A DNA stretch of 64,000 bases from Macrostomum hystrix (GCA_950097015.1 CATNEN010000038.1:2419501-2483500), one strand, 5' to 3'. Numbered from the stretch's first letter, positions 44,441 through 60,295 are shown. A program made the numbers and translations. The notes: generated by a model not told the origin, from the letters alone.

Positions 44441-47395
44441 GCCGGCAAGATTTCGTAGCTCTTGGTCCAGCAACTGGACTCAATGCTCGTTTCCGACTGG
44501 CGCCGCCATTGCTAGTTCTAAATGTCGCACGTGGCATGTCTGTTGTCTAATTTATTTTCTTGCAGATGACTCAGATAGCGAGGTCTAACTTTAATTTGAG
44601 TGCACACTTTTGAGCTGAATTGCTGAAATATGTTTAACAAATGTGTTGAGAAAACAATGCATAAAATGGTTTATTGTAGTGCTGAAAAACAAAGTAGGTC
44701 TGGTTCTGTTAGTCTGAAGCTGCATCTGTATTATAAATTTTCCTTGCTTAAATTTTTTTATAAATTTCCTGTTATGGACCATAAAAAACTGATTATCATA
44801 ATAGTTGAAGTCTAGGTCTATGTTGTAAACTATTACAATGGTTCTAGTTACCAAAAACAGACTTACCTATTGCTCCAATGCTCTATAGGAGGGTAACAGT
44901 GTGCCAGCACCCAGAAAAAAATGATAATCAAAAATATGCAGTGTGTCACACAATATAACTTTTTGTGTCATGCAATGATAAAGAAAAAAATCTTGACAGA
45001 TGACAACTAAATGATGCTTATAATACAGCTAGGCCTAACCCTAATTTTTAAAAAGCAAAGAAAAACTATTTTGTATTTAACAAACAAGGCCAGAAATGTG
45101 CAAGAGAAAAGTATAATTTTGTTAGTTTTATTAAATACATTTTTAATAAAACATTAATATTATATATAAATATATATGTAATATTAATAAAAAAAGTTGC
45201 ATGGATAAAATATTGAATTTAGCTTGTGCTAGGCCTAATCTTGTTTGCATAAATTTTCCAAATTCTAGGCTTGCAATACTTTGCTAAAAAGTGCATGCAA
45301 GTAAGCACAGGATTCTACCTTGAGAGTTGTACCATGTTAGGCTTTGATTGCACTATTGTGTATCAGTTTAAGCTTGTGTACACTGGATTGTTAATTTGTT
45401 ATAAATTTGTGCTGTCTAAAGGTTAGTTTATGCCAGAATTTTCCAACCAAACTACCACTTTCCTGACTATTTGTATAGATATTGCTATAGCAATAGGACC
45501 TATACAGTGACAATTGCCACTAACTGTGTTTGTTTTTTTTAACTAGCTGTTTTCCTCCTAGCTAATGGCTAATGCTGGTACCAACAGCTAACAATAAGTC
45601 AACTGAAAAAGAGTGTAAGCCTAATGTATAGCTAGCTACTATCCTATTAGACTTAAATATCTTACTAAAGATAAGACAGAAATTGTTATAGTAGAAAAGG
45701 CCTGTAAAGGTTTATAGTATCTTGTCTGTAAGATACTATAATATTGACTTAATTGTCATAGGCCCTAACTTTACTTGCGCCTGAGGGCTGAGGCTCAAAG
45801 GCTTCTGGGTTATTTGGTTCCTAGGCCTAATTGATTGGTAATTAAGTATGTGTTGAAATGGGAAAAATTAGAGTAAACCAAAATTATGCTACTAATGACA
45901 ATATTAGCTATGACACATGAAAATACTTCAAATCGCATGATTTTTTATGCTGTGGCAGTGTAGGCCCCTATGGTTCTGTCTGTGGCCAAAGCCAAAGAGA
46001 AAGAAAGAAGAGAAAGGATGGGAGGAAATGACCATAAGCCTCTTGCCTTGTTACTTTTGGCACAATTCATTTTCGGGGTGGCCCACTATATCATTTGAAT
46101 GTGCTACTATGATATCTGAGTAAGAGTATGGACTCGTGATTTCACGACCAACGGAATCGCGATCGTGATTTTTTTACATCGTGAAAATTGCATCGTGAAA
46201 ATTTTGTCATTTTTTATGACCCATCAATACTTTTAATGCAAGTACTATAATCTAGAATTGTGTTTGCTGGTACGAGTATAATAGCACATCTAACGATACT
46301 AAATCCTTTTAGTTTCAATTTAACTGCATTCGTATATTTCTTGTAATCTATTTTATTTTAAACTCTTATGCATTATAACAATACTGCATTCAAAATATTA
46401 GTCACTATACAGTATTCTTAGTTCCTATTCTTACTTTTTCTTTGCATATATATTTATAAGCATATACTATTATATTATTACAACGCTGTATTTTCATTGG
46501 TTATTTCTGTAATATCGAATACCTAAATAAGTATTAATGAGAAATCTTAGTTGCCCTTAGTACTAAGATTCATCTAACACACTGTCGAACTGTTTTGTTA
46601 GTATAATAAACATGTTTTGAGCAGAGCCTTACCGCCGCTCGTCCCCTATTTCAGGAATTTAAAGTGCAGCCCGATGAACCCATTATATTTTGTATATAGT
46701 ATTGAATAAAAACACTGAACCTGATTTAAACCAGATTTGACCCTAATCGCCCAACTAATTAATAGTTTCGTCCTTTAGCTAAATAAGGCGTCAGGTTGGC
46801 ATCGCTGACAATATATTATTCCTTAATACATACCGGCCGCACCAATTGAGTGATCGTTCGTTTTTTTCTTTTCACTTCGTCACAGCTCTGCTACTTTTAT
46901 TTAGCTTCATTCTGAAAGCAGTGGCTTTTACAATTAAGTTAAAGTATTTTTTGGTTTTTCTGTTTCCAACAAAAGTGGTCCGATTACTTATCGTATCGGA
47001 ATACAAAATAGTTTTTGTTCTGCATGGGTCTTTGTTTAATTGTTTCTATTTTTTAACACATAAAAAGTTTGTAATAATATTAATATCAAATCAATGTGAT
47101 TTTCTTAAGTTCGAACACTTCAGACAGAAGAGATCATATTTTGTTCGTTATTTATTAGTTTATTTTTAATGGTCATCCGCAAAAGTCTTTAACAAAGACA
47201 AAATTTAAGCTAGACGATTTCCCTATACAGCGCAATTTGCGTATACTGTTGAACACTAACGTACGCTTCGCTCAACAAGGACTACTAAACAACAGTAGTT
47301 TTGTAGTCCTTGTCACTCAATTCATTGGTAACACGATACATATATGTGCGCGTCCATTCATAGTTTAATACGATTTCAGACTACATGTACAGGGT
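44441..47395. other. AT-rich region of 3 kb without a recognisable gene
   Basis: No coding exon. The ORFs at 44591-44854 and 46846-47169 are Phe/Leu/Ile/Tyr-rich products of AT-rich DNA. A short hairpin CAAGGACTAC/GTAGTCCTTG occurs around 47275-47310. No arrays. Confidence 0.5.
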
Positions 47396-47399
47396 GAAA

Positions 47400-48165
47400 C
47401 CATCATACATCACACGCACAATAATATTAATCGACACAGTGCAGGGTGTGGTCCATATATGGACACAGCGGAGAGGCAATGGTCACCCAAACCGCTAACC
47501 CCGGCCCTGTAGCTGCCATGCAGACAGGCGAGGGCGCAGGGCCAGTCAGGGTGGTCCGCTGGTCCATCCTGCTGCGCTGTCTTCCGTTCGGAAGAACGTG
47601 GCTCGTCTAGTCGCCCGAAGGAACTGGACGAGTCGGGAAATGCTGTCGGGCTGGCAAACCTCGTCCATAGACGGCTTGGGCCCGAGGTAGCGTAGCCAGT
47701 GTCTGATAAAGAAAGGGCAGTGACACATAAAGTGCTCAGCATCTTCTTTGTCGAACTCACAAAAGGGGCAGAGATCGCTCTCAAGGTCGCCCCGAAGGAA
47801 GCATGCAGCGCCTAGCGAGGTAGCCATGGCCCGTGAGGGTCATGGCGAGGGCGCGGATATCCTTCCGGTTTTGGCTCTGAAGGATGTTCCTATAAAGCTT
47901 GCGACACGGGATTGCCGGCAGTTCTGGGTGCCTGCCCATCTGTCCCTGTGGAGGGACTCAGCCCAGCAGTCATCAATTTGGCGATTGATGACTGTAATAA
48001 TGGGGATCGGGACCAGGGGAGCGGGGCCCAGGAGAGAGCCGACGCGCCGTTGAGTGGCTTTCCTACGGACAAAAATGTCCAACGGAAGGCATTGAGGCCG
48101 TCGTAGGGACGTGGTGCACTCATGGTCATGGGACATGCGCGCCCCGACACAGTTCACTCATTCGT
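47400..48165 (-). mobile_element. Degraded 3' fragment of a non-LTR retrotransposon
   Basis: Minus-strand frames match the end of the element at 62.8-64 kb: ITVINRQIDDCWAESLH, NCRQSRV, CFLRGDLESDLCPFCEF, HFMCHCPFF and LRATRRATFF. The match includes the final Cys/His zinc-knuckle-like motif and the 3' UTR phrase GGACACAGCG. At least one frameshift near 47840 breaks the reading frame, and the 5' part is missing, as is common for target-primed LINE copies. Confidence 0.82.
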
Positions 48166-49160
48166 AAAGTTTAAGACAATGAATTGTGACAGAATTGCAT
48201 CATGCAGGCCAAGACCAAGGGTAAGGAGGAATCTCTTAGATTTTTTGTGAACCGCAGCTGTCTAATAATTTTTAAAGCGGATGCATATTTATGCTTGTTA
48301 TAAAATTGTGAACAGTAAAAAATTAGACTTGTATTTTACACTTTCGCAGTGTAACTGTATATATAGATTGTGCATTTTTTTTCATCAAAAACACGATTCA
48401 GGTTATCGTTAAAAATCACAAAATCAGGAAAAAACGAGTAAATAAAAGGGATGTTAGGAAATACGATTGATGTTACAAAAACCTAGAAAAACCATATAAT
48501 GTCTTCTGAAATAATCTAATAAGTAAACGCGAAAAAAAGAAAATGAAAGAGCTAGCAGAGTCGTGGGTGCAGTCAGTTTAGTTTAAACTAGGACCTAATT
48601 TTATCATGTAAATTGCCAAATAAAAGAATATTGAACAGCTAGTGAAGATAGCATATGTAAGTCCTCGATGATTAAAAATGTTTGTTACATGTAAAGACTG
48701 TTGTCAGATAAGGCCAGATAAAAATATGCAAAGGCACAATCGGTGCTGTTTCGCCGCACCTCCATTAGCTGTCTGAGTACAACTGCAAGTCCATGGACAC
48801 GCGGGGGCGGTGGCACCCAAACACTAGAGCTTACTTACAAAAAAGTGCATGAAAATTAATCTATTTAAAGGCTGTATTGAAAATCAAATTGGAAATCTAT
48901 ACAAAAATTACACAAGAAATAACAATACACAAGAATTTGTTTCAGAGGACGCTAAAACTCGATTGATTAAGCTGTTAAAGATGTCCTTTAAGCCTCTGAA
49001 TATATAAAAATATTTATCTATTTCATATCGCCTTACTCGTAGGTCGTGGAGCATGGTGCATAAAAAGGTATAGGCTTCTGCTGAAATTGTGAAGAGGTGA
49101 CCATAACACCGCCACTATCACAGAGTAACCGAAGAGATCAATCTAAAAATGCTTGCCGAT
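48166..49160. other. Spacer, no gene recognised
   Basis: AT-rich DNA between the retrotransposon fragment and the 3' end of the next minus-strand gene. Probably contains that gene's 3' UTR. Confidence 0.45.
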
Positions 49161-49166
49161 GGCCAA

Positions 49167-51249
<2,083 letters not shown>

Positions 51250-53489
51250 CTGTAGATATAATGCTTATTGTAGTCTGTAGAAAGCTAGATATTAACTAAG
51301 TAAAGAAATAAATAGTGGCAGCAGTAAAAAGAGTAAAAACAAATATGAAAAACTCCTATTTCTGCAGGCTAAAAAATAGTGCAGCGCTATGCGACCGATA
51401 TGTAAATTATACCAAAATGAAATAGTGACGACACCACTGGCAACCGTTTATATAGTTCATAAAGCGAATGTTAAAAAGTAAAGTGACGCGAATATCAATG
51501 TAACAGATATAAAAAACCATAGACCATAGAAAAGCTATTTTTTAATGATCCGAGTAAAAATTTTAAAATACACAAACGACGTTTTTACCCTCGAAAAAGA
51601 CAGTTTTGTTATACTACTTGCGCGCGTAAAATGTTAACACTTTTTTGCATTCTTTGCACGATATGAGTGAATTAAATTTTGTTCCTTCAGTTCTGGTAGC
51701 AAGTACCATTACATATTAAAAACTTATTTCTTGTGAAAAAAAACCTACTTTCTACGTATAAAATCGAGCAAAAAACCGCGACTACTTTTTCTATTGAGTT
51801 GACACTTCTAGAGTTTTTAGGATTCTGTACTGGTGGATTAGAATTGGCAGCTAGCTTGAGAAGTCTATAATAATCGCCGTCATTGTTGCAATAAATAGTG
51901 CTATTATATAAAATTCCTATTAGAAATAGTAACATAAGCGATAGGCCTAGAATTATCAGATATAGACTTCTAGATCGAGATTTATAGTGATGTGATTTAG
52001 TGATAATTAGAAAAACCGTAAAGCACTTAATTAATTAGATTATTTTTAACTATAGGTTTATACTCACTTGATTTTTAGTCATTACAATTTATTTTCATTT
52101 ATTTATTTTCTTTATTTCAATTCATTAACTTGCATATAAACTTAGTGTTTATACGAACTTACAAAGACAGTTTTGTGCAAATAAAATGAGAAACTTTTTA
52201 CTCGGTTGCCTAGCTAGAACGTCAATTAAATATCATATGTTATTTTTTTATTTGTTATTTTCTATACGTTATATTTACATAGAAAGTCTAAAGTAGGTCA
52301 ATTTCAATATTCCATACGGACAGATCAGACTTTATTATCTGCATAAGTAATATCTTCAAGTTTTTCTACGTAAATTACTGCTACTGCTCTTATTTGCTCA
52401 ATATCGCTAGTACTAGTTGATTTGCAATTCCTAATTCCCAAATGCACAATAACGCTTTTGGTGCAACTTCTTGCACTATATACAGTTTTCTAGCTGATGC
52501 TATATATTCCTTGTTTATAGTGCAATACGAAACCGAGGAACAGCATGCAACCGCTGAAGTTTAATATATAGATATAAATAGATCTCTAAATGGATAGAAA
52601 TAGAAAAAACCGATTTGGAAATGGAATTCACGCAACTCATTAACATATAACTACTAATACTGATCTGATTTACGAATGTATCACTCCGGAGTTAGCTTTT
52701 CTTTAAAGCAGTATAACAAGTCATATAAGCGATTATACACGCTAATATTCTCTCACAAACCTTGTACTTTCAGTTAAAACAAACTTCCTTTTTAATAATC
52801 AAAGCGATTCTATAATTTAAAATACAAATTATACAATGAAGTTTACTTTAAAACTTTCAATATATTTTTATTCCGCAAATTTCCGCGATTATGCTTTCAA
52901 TAGTAACTTTACCGATTATTGACTTTGTATGAATTCAGAACTGAATCCTTTTGTGAACTGCGGGGCATTGTGAATGAACATGTCATGTAGTCGTATTTTA
53001 AATTAATATTAAGGCTTTAGATCATGAACTAAATATTGCCATACTTTATTCTGAAAGTAAAAAATAAAAATTGTTTCTTTGCTAAGACTCTGTATTTTCA
53101 AGACAATTTTTTATTGAACTATGATAAATACTTTTAACTTCAAAGTACCTTCAAGCGCTTTTTAGTAAATAAAATAAGTTTCATGAATATTTAAGTGCTT
53201 CTGTATATAGTTTTAGTCCTATACTTTCTCATGATTAAGTTTGACACAATTTGATTTCCAAATTTCCAAATACTAATCTTGAACATACTAGAATCTAAAT
53301 TTATGTTGTAAGAGAAAAAATTAAACTTAACTGCTTGCGATAATAATAGTATTGTGTCAATTAACTCTTGAACAAAAGTTATTCATATATTTTTGACTGT
53401 ATTTATGGTGTGAAGTCAGCCATACCCATATTATAATTAAGGACTTAAATATTTTCCAGTTCAATGACTTTCTCTTGCTTTTATTGCAG
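51250..53489. other. AT-rich head-to-head spacer without a recognisable gene
   Basis: Separates the six-exon gene (-) from the repeat-protein gene (+), so both promoters should lie here. No exons, arrays or RNA genes are seen. Confidence 0.5.
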
Positions 53490-53524
53490 GTTATTTTGCT
53501 TCAAAGTCTCTGCCACGCCACAAG

Positions 53525-54175
53525 ATGCCTAAGGACAAGAAAAACAAAGACCACAAGGAGCACAAGCGCAGCAGCAGCAGCAGCAGTGCCGATTCTTACT
53601 CCAACGATCCTGTCAAGCGGGCCAAGAAACTGCAGAAGAAGCAAATGAAAGAGATGAAGAAGGCACAGAAGCATGGTGGAGCTCTGCCGCATGGAGCCAT
53701 GAACGCTGGACACAAACCTGGCTACGGCGGCAACAGTGCCTACCCACCGCCCGGGCCCGGTGGTCCATACGGCGGCGGGGCACCCTATGGTAGTCCTGGC
53801 GGCGGCGCCCTGTACGGGAATCCCTATGTTGGCCCGCCTGGCGGGGCTCCTTACGGCCAACCTCCCTACGGGAATCCCCCTGGGGGAGCCCCGTACGGCC
53901 AACCACCTTACGGGAATCCCCCCGGGGGTGCCCCGTACGGCCAACCACCTCACGGGAATCCCCCTGGGGGTTCCCCGTACGGCCAACCACCCTACGGGAA
54001 TCCCGCCGGCGGTTCCCCATACGGCCAACCTCCTGCCGTGGGAGCCCCTTACGGACAAACTCCCTATGGTAATCCCGCTGGAGGTAATCCCCCCTACGGG
54101 AATCCCTCCGGGGGAACCCCTCACGGCAGCGGCCCAGGCGCATACCAGCCTAACCCACCCCCAGGATATCCGTGA
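53525..54175 (+). CDS. Gly/Pro/Tyr-rich tandem-repeat protein with Lys/Ser-rich N-terminus
   Basis: Single coding exon of 216 residues (ATG 53525, TGA 54173-54175). A 3' splice site (ttttattgcag, ending 53489) lies 35 nt upstream, with no upstream coding exon. Residues 1-55 are basic ([14 protein letters not shown], a Ser run, [17 protein letters not shown]). From about residue 75 there are some eight imperfect repeats of the type [14 protein letters not shown], ending in PPPGYP. It has no membrane segment or signal peptide. The composition recalls proline-rich PRR13-like and PYG-rich low-complexity proteins, suggesting a disordered, perhaps condensate-forming or adhesive role, but this is only analogy. 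A polyadenylation-like AATAAA occurs near 54335. Confidence 0.75.
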   Translation: MPKDKKNKDHKEHKRSSSSSSADSYSNDPVKRAKKLQKKQMKEMKKAQKHGGALPHGAMNAGHKPGYGGNSAYPPPGPGGPYGGGAPYGSPGGGALYGNPYVGPPGGAPYGQPPYGNPPGGAPYGQPPYGNPPGGAPYGQPPHGNPPGGSPYGQPPYGNPAGGSPYGQPPAVGAPYGQTPYGNPAGGNPPYGNPSGGTPHGSGPGAYQPNPPPGYP

Positions 54176-55614
54176 TTTAAGAGGCTTTGAAGACAGAAGC
54201 AAATATTCAGTTCTGCAACATTTGTTTCACCAAATGGCCACGCGGCAGACAAGCTGCACGGTGCCACCATTATTTATTCTGCTGAAAAAGGGAAGCTAGC
54301 TGGAAAAATTGAATAACAAACAGAAACTTTATTTAATAAATATCAACTCCAAACTAAAGCCTCCCTAGAGTCAGCATGCAGTGTTGGTCAGCTCTATACT
54401 GTTTTCAGACCAGGCAAAATAAAAAAGAATCTAAATAAAAATCGCCTTCTTTATTTTATTTATTTTCGTTTGATATCGTCATTTTATTTCCATACCGAAT
54501 GTCTTGATTTTAGCTGGCTCTATCTATGAAAAAACAATTCATTACTGCTAACATTTACTCTCTGTGGAGCTCGCTAAATATTTATTTTAATAAATTCCTT
54601 ATCAAACCAACATATTAACAAAACTGAGTGATCGTGTTTATTCTTTATTCTTATTGTTTATGTTCGTCTGTTCTTTAAAAAACCCTTTGCGGTTTTAATG
54701 TTTTGCTTACTTCGCTACTGTTAGTAGAGTAAAGCGAAAAAACTGTCAATGTTAAAATTCTTATGTACGTAAGTGTTTCTTTAGGGCTAAAAGCGTTTGC
54801 CTCTAGTTTAGAAGCACAAAAATTAGAAACTTTTCACTTGGTTCCCATAAATCCTCGACCCTATTTTAGTTTACACTTAAAGAGAAAAACTATTTTAACT
54901 TCGATTTTCAATGACTCCTGCTCATTGACTGGCCACGCCTGACTCCTCACCTTAGGTACTCGTAGGTATAGTTAAGACGATGTTTTTTAGTGTGTCAATC
55001 ATTAGTGGCTTAGATTTGCATTGCGCCGTTTGGGACTGTCACGGTTGACAGGTTTTGGCTTAAACTTCACTAGAACTAAAAAAACACGAAGATTGCAGTA
55101 AAGTGTAATTTAAAATACGAAAAACTTTTGTTTGAATATTTGCAAAGCCGGATACTTCTCTGGCTTAAATTCTGTGACGTTTGCAGTTATATCTACGATC
55201 GTAAATTTCTAATCAAATCTAATATTAGTGCTTATAACGACAATCATTTCGACAAGCGGTTGAATGCAATTGAATGGGCTTTCTTTAGTCAGGAAAGCAG
55301 ACATCAGAGAAATTAATTTACGGGATTGTCGTATTCCAGGAGACACGGCAGCTGCAGTTACAAAGTCTCGTGGTTGGCATGTCATTCTCTGGTAAGTTTT
55401 CTTCAGCTTTCAGCCCAAGCTTGCATGAGCAACATTTTATTGTGATTAAATTTTCCAATTCCCAGCATTTATTTTAGAAAAATATGGGCTGGCTGGTTAG
55501 CAACGAAGGGGTGGAACTCGCTCGCAATATTTGTTTCATACAATTTTTAAACCCGGCAAACTGAAACTGAAATTCAGATTTTTCAAGTCAAGTATGGCTA
55601 CTGTGGTGGAATCT
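54176..55614. other. 3' flank and spacer, no gene recognised
   Basis: Begins with the 3' UTR of the repeat-protein gene. The remainder is AT-rich without exon-like segments, arrays or RNA genes. Confidence 0.45.
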
Positions 55615-56565
55615 TGGTTGGAGTCTAGCAGGAGATGGGTGATGTCTAACAGGTGATGGGTGATGTCTAACAGGTGATGGGTGATGCCTAACAGGTGATG
55701 GGTGATGTCTAACAGGTGATGGGTGATGTCTAACAGGTGATGGGTGATGTCTAACAGGTGATAGGTGATGTCTAACAGGTGACGGTTGCTGTCTAACAGG
55801 TGGTAGGTGAAGTCTAACAGGTGATGGGTGATGTCTAACAGGTGACGGTTGCTGTCTAACAGGTGGTAGGTGAAGTCTAACAGGTGGTAGGTGATGTCTA
55901 ACAGGTGACGGTTGCTGTCTAACAGGTGGTAGGTGATGTCTAACAGGTGATGGGTGATGTCTAACAGGTGATGGGTGATGTCTAACAGGTGATAGGTGAT
56001 GTCTAACAGGTGATGAGTGATGTCTAACAGGTGATGGGTGATGTCGAACAGGTGATGGGTGATGTCTAACGGGTGGTAGGTGATGTCTAACAGGTGGTAG
56101 GTGATGTCTAACAGGTGATGGGTGATGTCTAACAGGTGGTAGGTGATGTCTAACAGGTGATGGGTGATGTCGAACAGGTGATGGGTGATGTCTAACAGGC
56201 GGTAGGTGATTTCTAACCAGGTGGTAGGTGATGTCTAATAGGCGGTAGGTGATGTCTAACCAGGTGGTAGGTGATGTCTAACAGGTGGTAGGTGATGTCT
56301 AACAGGTGATGGTTGGTGTCTAACAGGTGGTAGGTGATGTCTAACAGGTGATGGGTGATGTCTAACAGGTGGTAGGTGATGTCTAACAGGTGATGGGTGA
56401 TGTCTAACAGGTGACGGTTGCTGTCTAACAGGTGGTAGGTGATGTCTAACAAGGTGGTAGGTGATGTCTAACAGGTGGTAGGTGATGTCTAACAGGTGAT
56501 GGTTGGTGTCTAACAGGTGATGGGTGATGTCTAACAGTTGACGGTTGCTGTCTAACAGGTGATTT
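55615..56565. repeat. Minisatellite, 21-bp unit, about 45 copies
   Basis: The unit is GTGATGTCTAACAGGTGATG plus G, with common variants (GGTAGGT, GACGGTTGCT). Short blocks of variants recur, showing segmental duplication inside the array. On the plus strand each unit reads TCTAACAG|GTGATG, which resembles joined acceptor and donor sites. No host gene is identified. Confidence 0.95.
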
Positions 56566-57039
56566 TACTGTCTATGTCTAGCGTTTTCTAAAGGACATTC
56601 TTGCCCTATTAGATTTTTGTTTTTTAGCGCCTGAGTTCTTTTCTTAAAAGCGCGTCTTGCCTATTGATATTTCAGCCTGTCTATTCATTTGTGATCGCAT
56701 AGACTTGTCACACACAATTCGCATAGAAGCGAGTGTGTCTCAGAGCTGCACAGCAAAATGACACTGAGTGTGTCTGAGCTTTACAAATCTGTTTACTTGT
56801 GCCAAAACAAACTTTGCCCCACACCAGAAGCAGAATTAACAATAATTGTTCAACAAAAACGGATATTGCAGCTGCTGCTCTTGTGGCAGGTGTCTCATTG
56901 TCTCATTGTGTCTCATTTCTTATGAATAGAAGCACAGCATTTTGCTGCTGATTTCATAGCTAATTTTCTATTCATAGTTTAACTGTTATTTCGCTCTTTT
57001 TTTCAAACTGATCGAAAACTAAGTTATATTTTTCGAAAA
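56566..57039. other. Spacer between two arrays
   Basis: Nothing recognised; no exon-like ORF. Confidence 0.5.
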
Positions 57040-57935
57040 GTAGGGTTGTCAGCAGGAGTGTCAGCAGGAGTGTCAGCAGGAGTGTCAGCAGGAGTTTCAG
57101 CAGGAGTGTCAGCAGGAGTGTCAGCAGGAGTGTCAGCAGGAGTGTCAGCAGGAGTGTCAGCAGGAGTGTCAGCAGGAGTGTCAGCAGGAGTGTCAGCAGG
57201 AGTGTCAGCAGGAGTGTCAGCAGGAGTGTCAGCAGGAGTTTCAAAAGGAGTGTCAGCAGGAGTGTCAGCAGGAGTGTCAGCAGGAGTGTCAGCAGGAGTG
57301 TCAGCAGGAGTGTCAGCAGGAGTGTCAGCAGGAGTGTCAGCAGGAGTGTCAGCAGGAGTGTCAGCAGGAGTGTCAGCAGGAGTTTCAAAAGGAGTGTCAG
57401 CAGGAGTGTCAGCAGGAGTGTCAGCAGGAGTGTCAGCAGGGGTGTCAGCAGGAGTGTCAGCAGGAGTGTCAGCAGGAGTGTCAGCAGGAGTGTCAGCAGG
57501 AGTGTCAGCAGGAGTGTCAGCAGGAGTGTCAGCAGGAGTGTCAGCAGGAGTGTCAGCAGGAGTTTCAAAAGGAGTGTCAGCAGGAGTGTCAGCAGGAGTG
57601 TCAGCAGGAGTGTCAGCAGGAGTGTCAGCAGGAGTGTCAGCAGGAGTGTCAGCAGGAGTGTCAGCAGGAGTTTCAAAAGGAGTGTCAGCAGGAGTGTCAG
57701 CAGGAGTGTCAGCAGGAGTGTCAGCAGGAGTGTCAGCAGGAGTGTCAGCAGGAGTGTCAGCAGGGGTGTCAGCAGGAGTGTCAGCAGGAGTGTCAACCGG
57801 AGTGTCAGCTGGAGTGTCAGCAGGAGTGTCAGCAGGAGTGTCAGCAGGAGTGTCAACAGGAGTGTCAGTAGGGGTGTCAGCAGGAGTGTCAGTAGGGGTG
57901 TCAGCAGGAGTGTCAGCAGGAGTGTTAAAAGGATA
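57040..57935. repeat. Minisatellite, 12-bp unit, about 74 copies
   Basis: Near-perfect copies of GTGTCAGCAGGA. A marker variant with TTTCAAAAGGA occurs at 57241, 57385, 57565 and 57673, spaced 144, 180 and 108 bp (12, 15 and 9 units). The right end is more diverged. Translated, it would be a Val-Ser-Ala-Gly repeat on one strand and a Leu/Thr repeat on the other; both are artefacts. Confidence 0.97.
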
Positions 57936-59634
57936 AAATCTTCAGCAAGAATGTCTGCAAGTGTTCAGGTTGAAAAGTCAGATAAAAAAGTTTTGTAATA
58001 TATTAAAGTTCAACGTTTCTGAGTTTCTCAGAAACTAAATCTTGAGAAGGCTTTAAGAATGAAATTAAAAATCAATCGGTCAAGGAAGGTGGTTTATCTG
58101 TTCGAATGACAGCCGATAAGTCATGGCCTATAACAGTAATCTACTTTTGACTGGTGATAACCGTTTTCACCCAGCGACATCGTTTATTTAATTATTTAGG
58201 TATTCGTTTTCAAAAAGTGCAGCACAATCTCTCAGTCTGAAGATTAATTTGAGTCTCGTTTAGCTGCGTTGTTTTCATGGGCAATGGGCAATAAATTTAT
58301 AGACTGTGCTGCTTCTCATTCTAATAGTGCAGAACTTTGAGCAGAACTTTGGCCTCAAAATTCCTACAGCGATTGCACTTTTCAATCATATCTTATTTAG
58401 CCTACTTTCGTATTATTTTGATAGCCTCACGTATAGTTTTACTTTTACTTCAGCCTTTAACCAGTTACGTGGTGTAACTAAATAATTTTCTTATTATAAG
58501 TTGCCCCTGCACTTTAACGGATTTGTCATGCTGTTTAAAATTTCACTTTTCCATTCCATTCAACTGCATGATAAATCAGCCGATATGTCTCATTTGTGTG
58601 TTAATTATTATACAATTCTCTATACTAAAAAGTCACGCACAAGTCGCATGATGTCAAGGTCATCTTTATGTTAGGGCTAGAAAAATATGTCACGTGCTTT
58701 TCTAGAGCTAAAAATAGCTTTAGGCGGAATGACTAATTTCTAAGGATTATTGAAAGTACATGCTTGACACATAGTTATTCACCGCCATAATAGGCCATCT
58801 CCGTCAGAATTCGCTTCTCATCCCTGAAGGAATTTCTTATTAACTAGCCTGGTCTAGTCTGGTGTAATGAAAGCATATTTTTCGAATTTCACTTTTAGTT
58901 CAGAAGCCTTTTTAAATGGCATTCCAGCAGACCAGATGATAATCACACAGGATGGGGTAAGAGCTAGCGGCGTTAGGATAGGCTGAACTAATGCAGTCGC
59001 ATAAAATGACACACTAAAGCAGTAAAGAAAGATGAGCTGCATGGTGTGCAAGCTTTCTGATGCTGTGGCTCCAGCAAACATGTCAGAGCTACGAAGTGTA
59101 TGCCACCCTAGTGAAAGTAATTTGACCGCGGTCTGGTCGCAGTTTCTGGTGTGACAGTGGGAGAAAAAAATGAGGGGAATAAAATAAACCCAGTTGCTGC
59201 ACTGCCATTATGCACTGCTTCCACGATACTGGCTCCTATCCAATTGCAGCTAGTGCTTTTGCAGCATCACCGAGCCTTGTTGACTCTGGGCTTGTTGACT
59301 TGAGGAAAATGTTTTCTTACTTGTCATTGCTTCGATGTACGAACTACTGGCTGACTGCTGATCTTGTGACTGACCGATAGACATTGTAACTAAGTATCTG
59401 GTTGAGTAACTATTGAGTTTGATAATTCACTAATTGTCAAATCTAGACAAAAACTGAAAGTGTCGGATCAGTATTGCAAGTGTCAGATTTAAGCGAAACG
59501 TTTCGGGGCAAGACACCAGGTGTCAGATGAGGACAGAACTGAAGGTGTCAGATAGAGCACTGAGTGTCAGACAAAATATGAGTGTCCGATTTAGACACCT
59601 TAGTCACATTAAGATTGCAAGTGTGAGATGTGGG
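57936..59634. other. Spacer, no gene recognised
   Basis: AT-rich. A minus ORF at 58854-59081 is somewhat protein-like (WSAGMPFKKASELKVKFEKY) but has no clear splice sites or family. From about 59450 the sequence begins to show isolated AGTGTCAGAT phrases that foreshadow the next array. Confidence 0.4.
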
Positions 59635-60295
59635 CAGAAAGTGTCAGATCAGGAGGGAAAGTGTCAGATGAGGACATAAAGTGTCAGATCAGGAGGGAAA
59701 GTGTCAGATGAGGACACAAAGTGTCAGATCAGGAGGGAAAGTGTCAGATGAGGACATAAAGTGTCAGATCAGGAGGGAAAGTGTCAGATGAGGACATAAA
59801 GTGTCAAATCAGGAGGGAAAGTGTCAGATGAGGACATAAAGTGTCAGATCAGGAGGGAAAGTGTCAGATGAGGACAGAAAGTGTCAGATCAGGAGGGAAA
59901 GTGTCAGATAAGGACATAAAGTGTCAGATCAGGAGGGAAAGTGTCAGATGAGGACATAAAGTGTCAGATCAGGAGGGAAAGTGTCAGATGAGGACATAAA
60001 GTGTCAGATCAGGAGGGAAAGTGTCAGATGAGGACATAAAGTGTCAGATCAGGAGGGAAAGTGTCAGATGAGGACATAAAGTGTCAGATCAGGAGGGAAA
60101 GTGTCAGATGAGGACATAAAGTGTCATATCAGGAGGGAAAGTGTCAGATGAGGACATAAAGTGTCAGATCAGGAGGGAAAGTGTCAGATGAGGACATAAA
60201 GTGTCATATCAGGAGGGAAAGTGTCAGATCAGGACAGAAAGTCTCAGATGTTGACAGAAAGTGTCAGACCAGGACAGATAGTGTCAGATAAAGAC
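59635..60295. repeat. Minisatellite, 40-bp dimer of 20-bp units, about 16 dimers
   Basis: AAGTGTCAGATGAGGACAT alternates with AAGTGTCAGATCAGGAGGG. The dimer is very regular through the centre, while the left flank contains single diverged monomers. This shows stepwise growth from monomer to dimer. Confidence 0.96.

Noticed and set aside
46846-47169. 107-codon plus-strand ORF rich in Phe, Leu and Ile
   Set aside because: AT-rich composition accounts for the hydrophobic residues. It has no family, no conserved neighbours and no splice signals.
47270-47310. Inverted repeat CAAGGACTAC/GTAGTCCTTG as a possible transposon end
   Set aside because: Only a 10-bp hairpin with no flanking duplication found.
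57046-57936. 290-codon Val-Ser-Ala-Gly and Leu/Thr-rich ORFs
   Set aside because: A 12-bp minisatellite read in two strands. No independent sign of coding.
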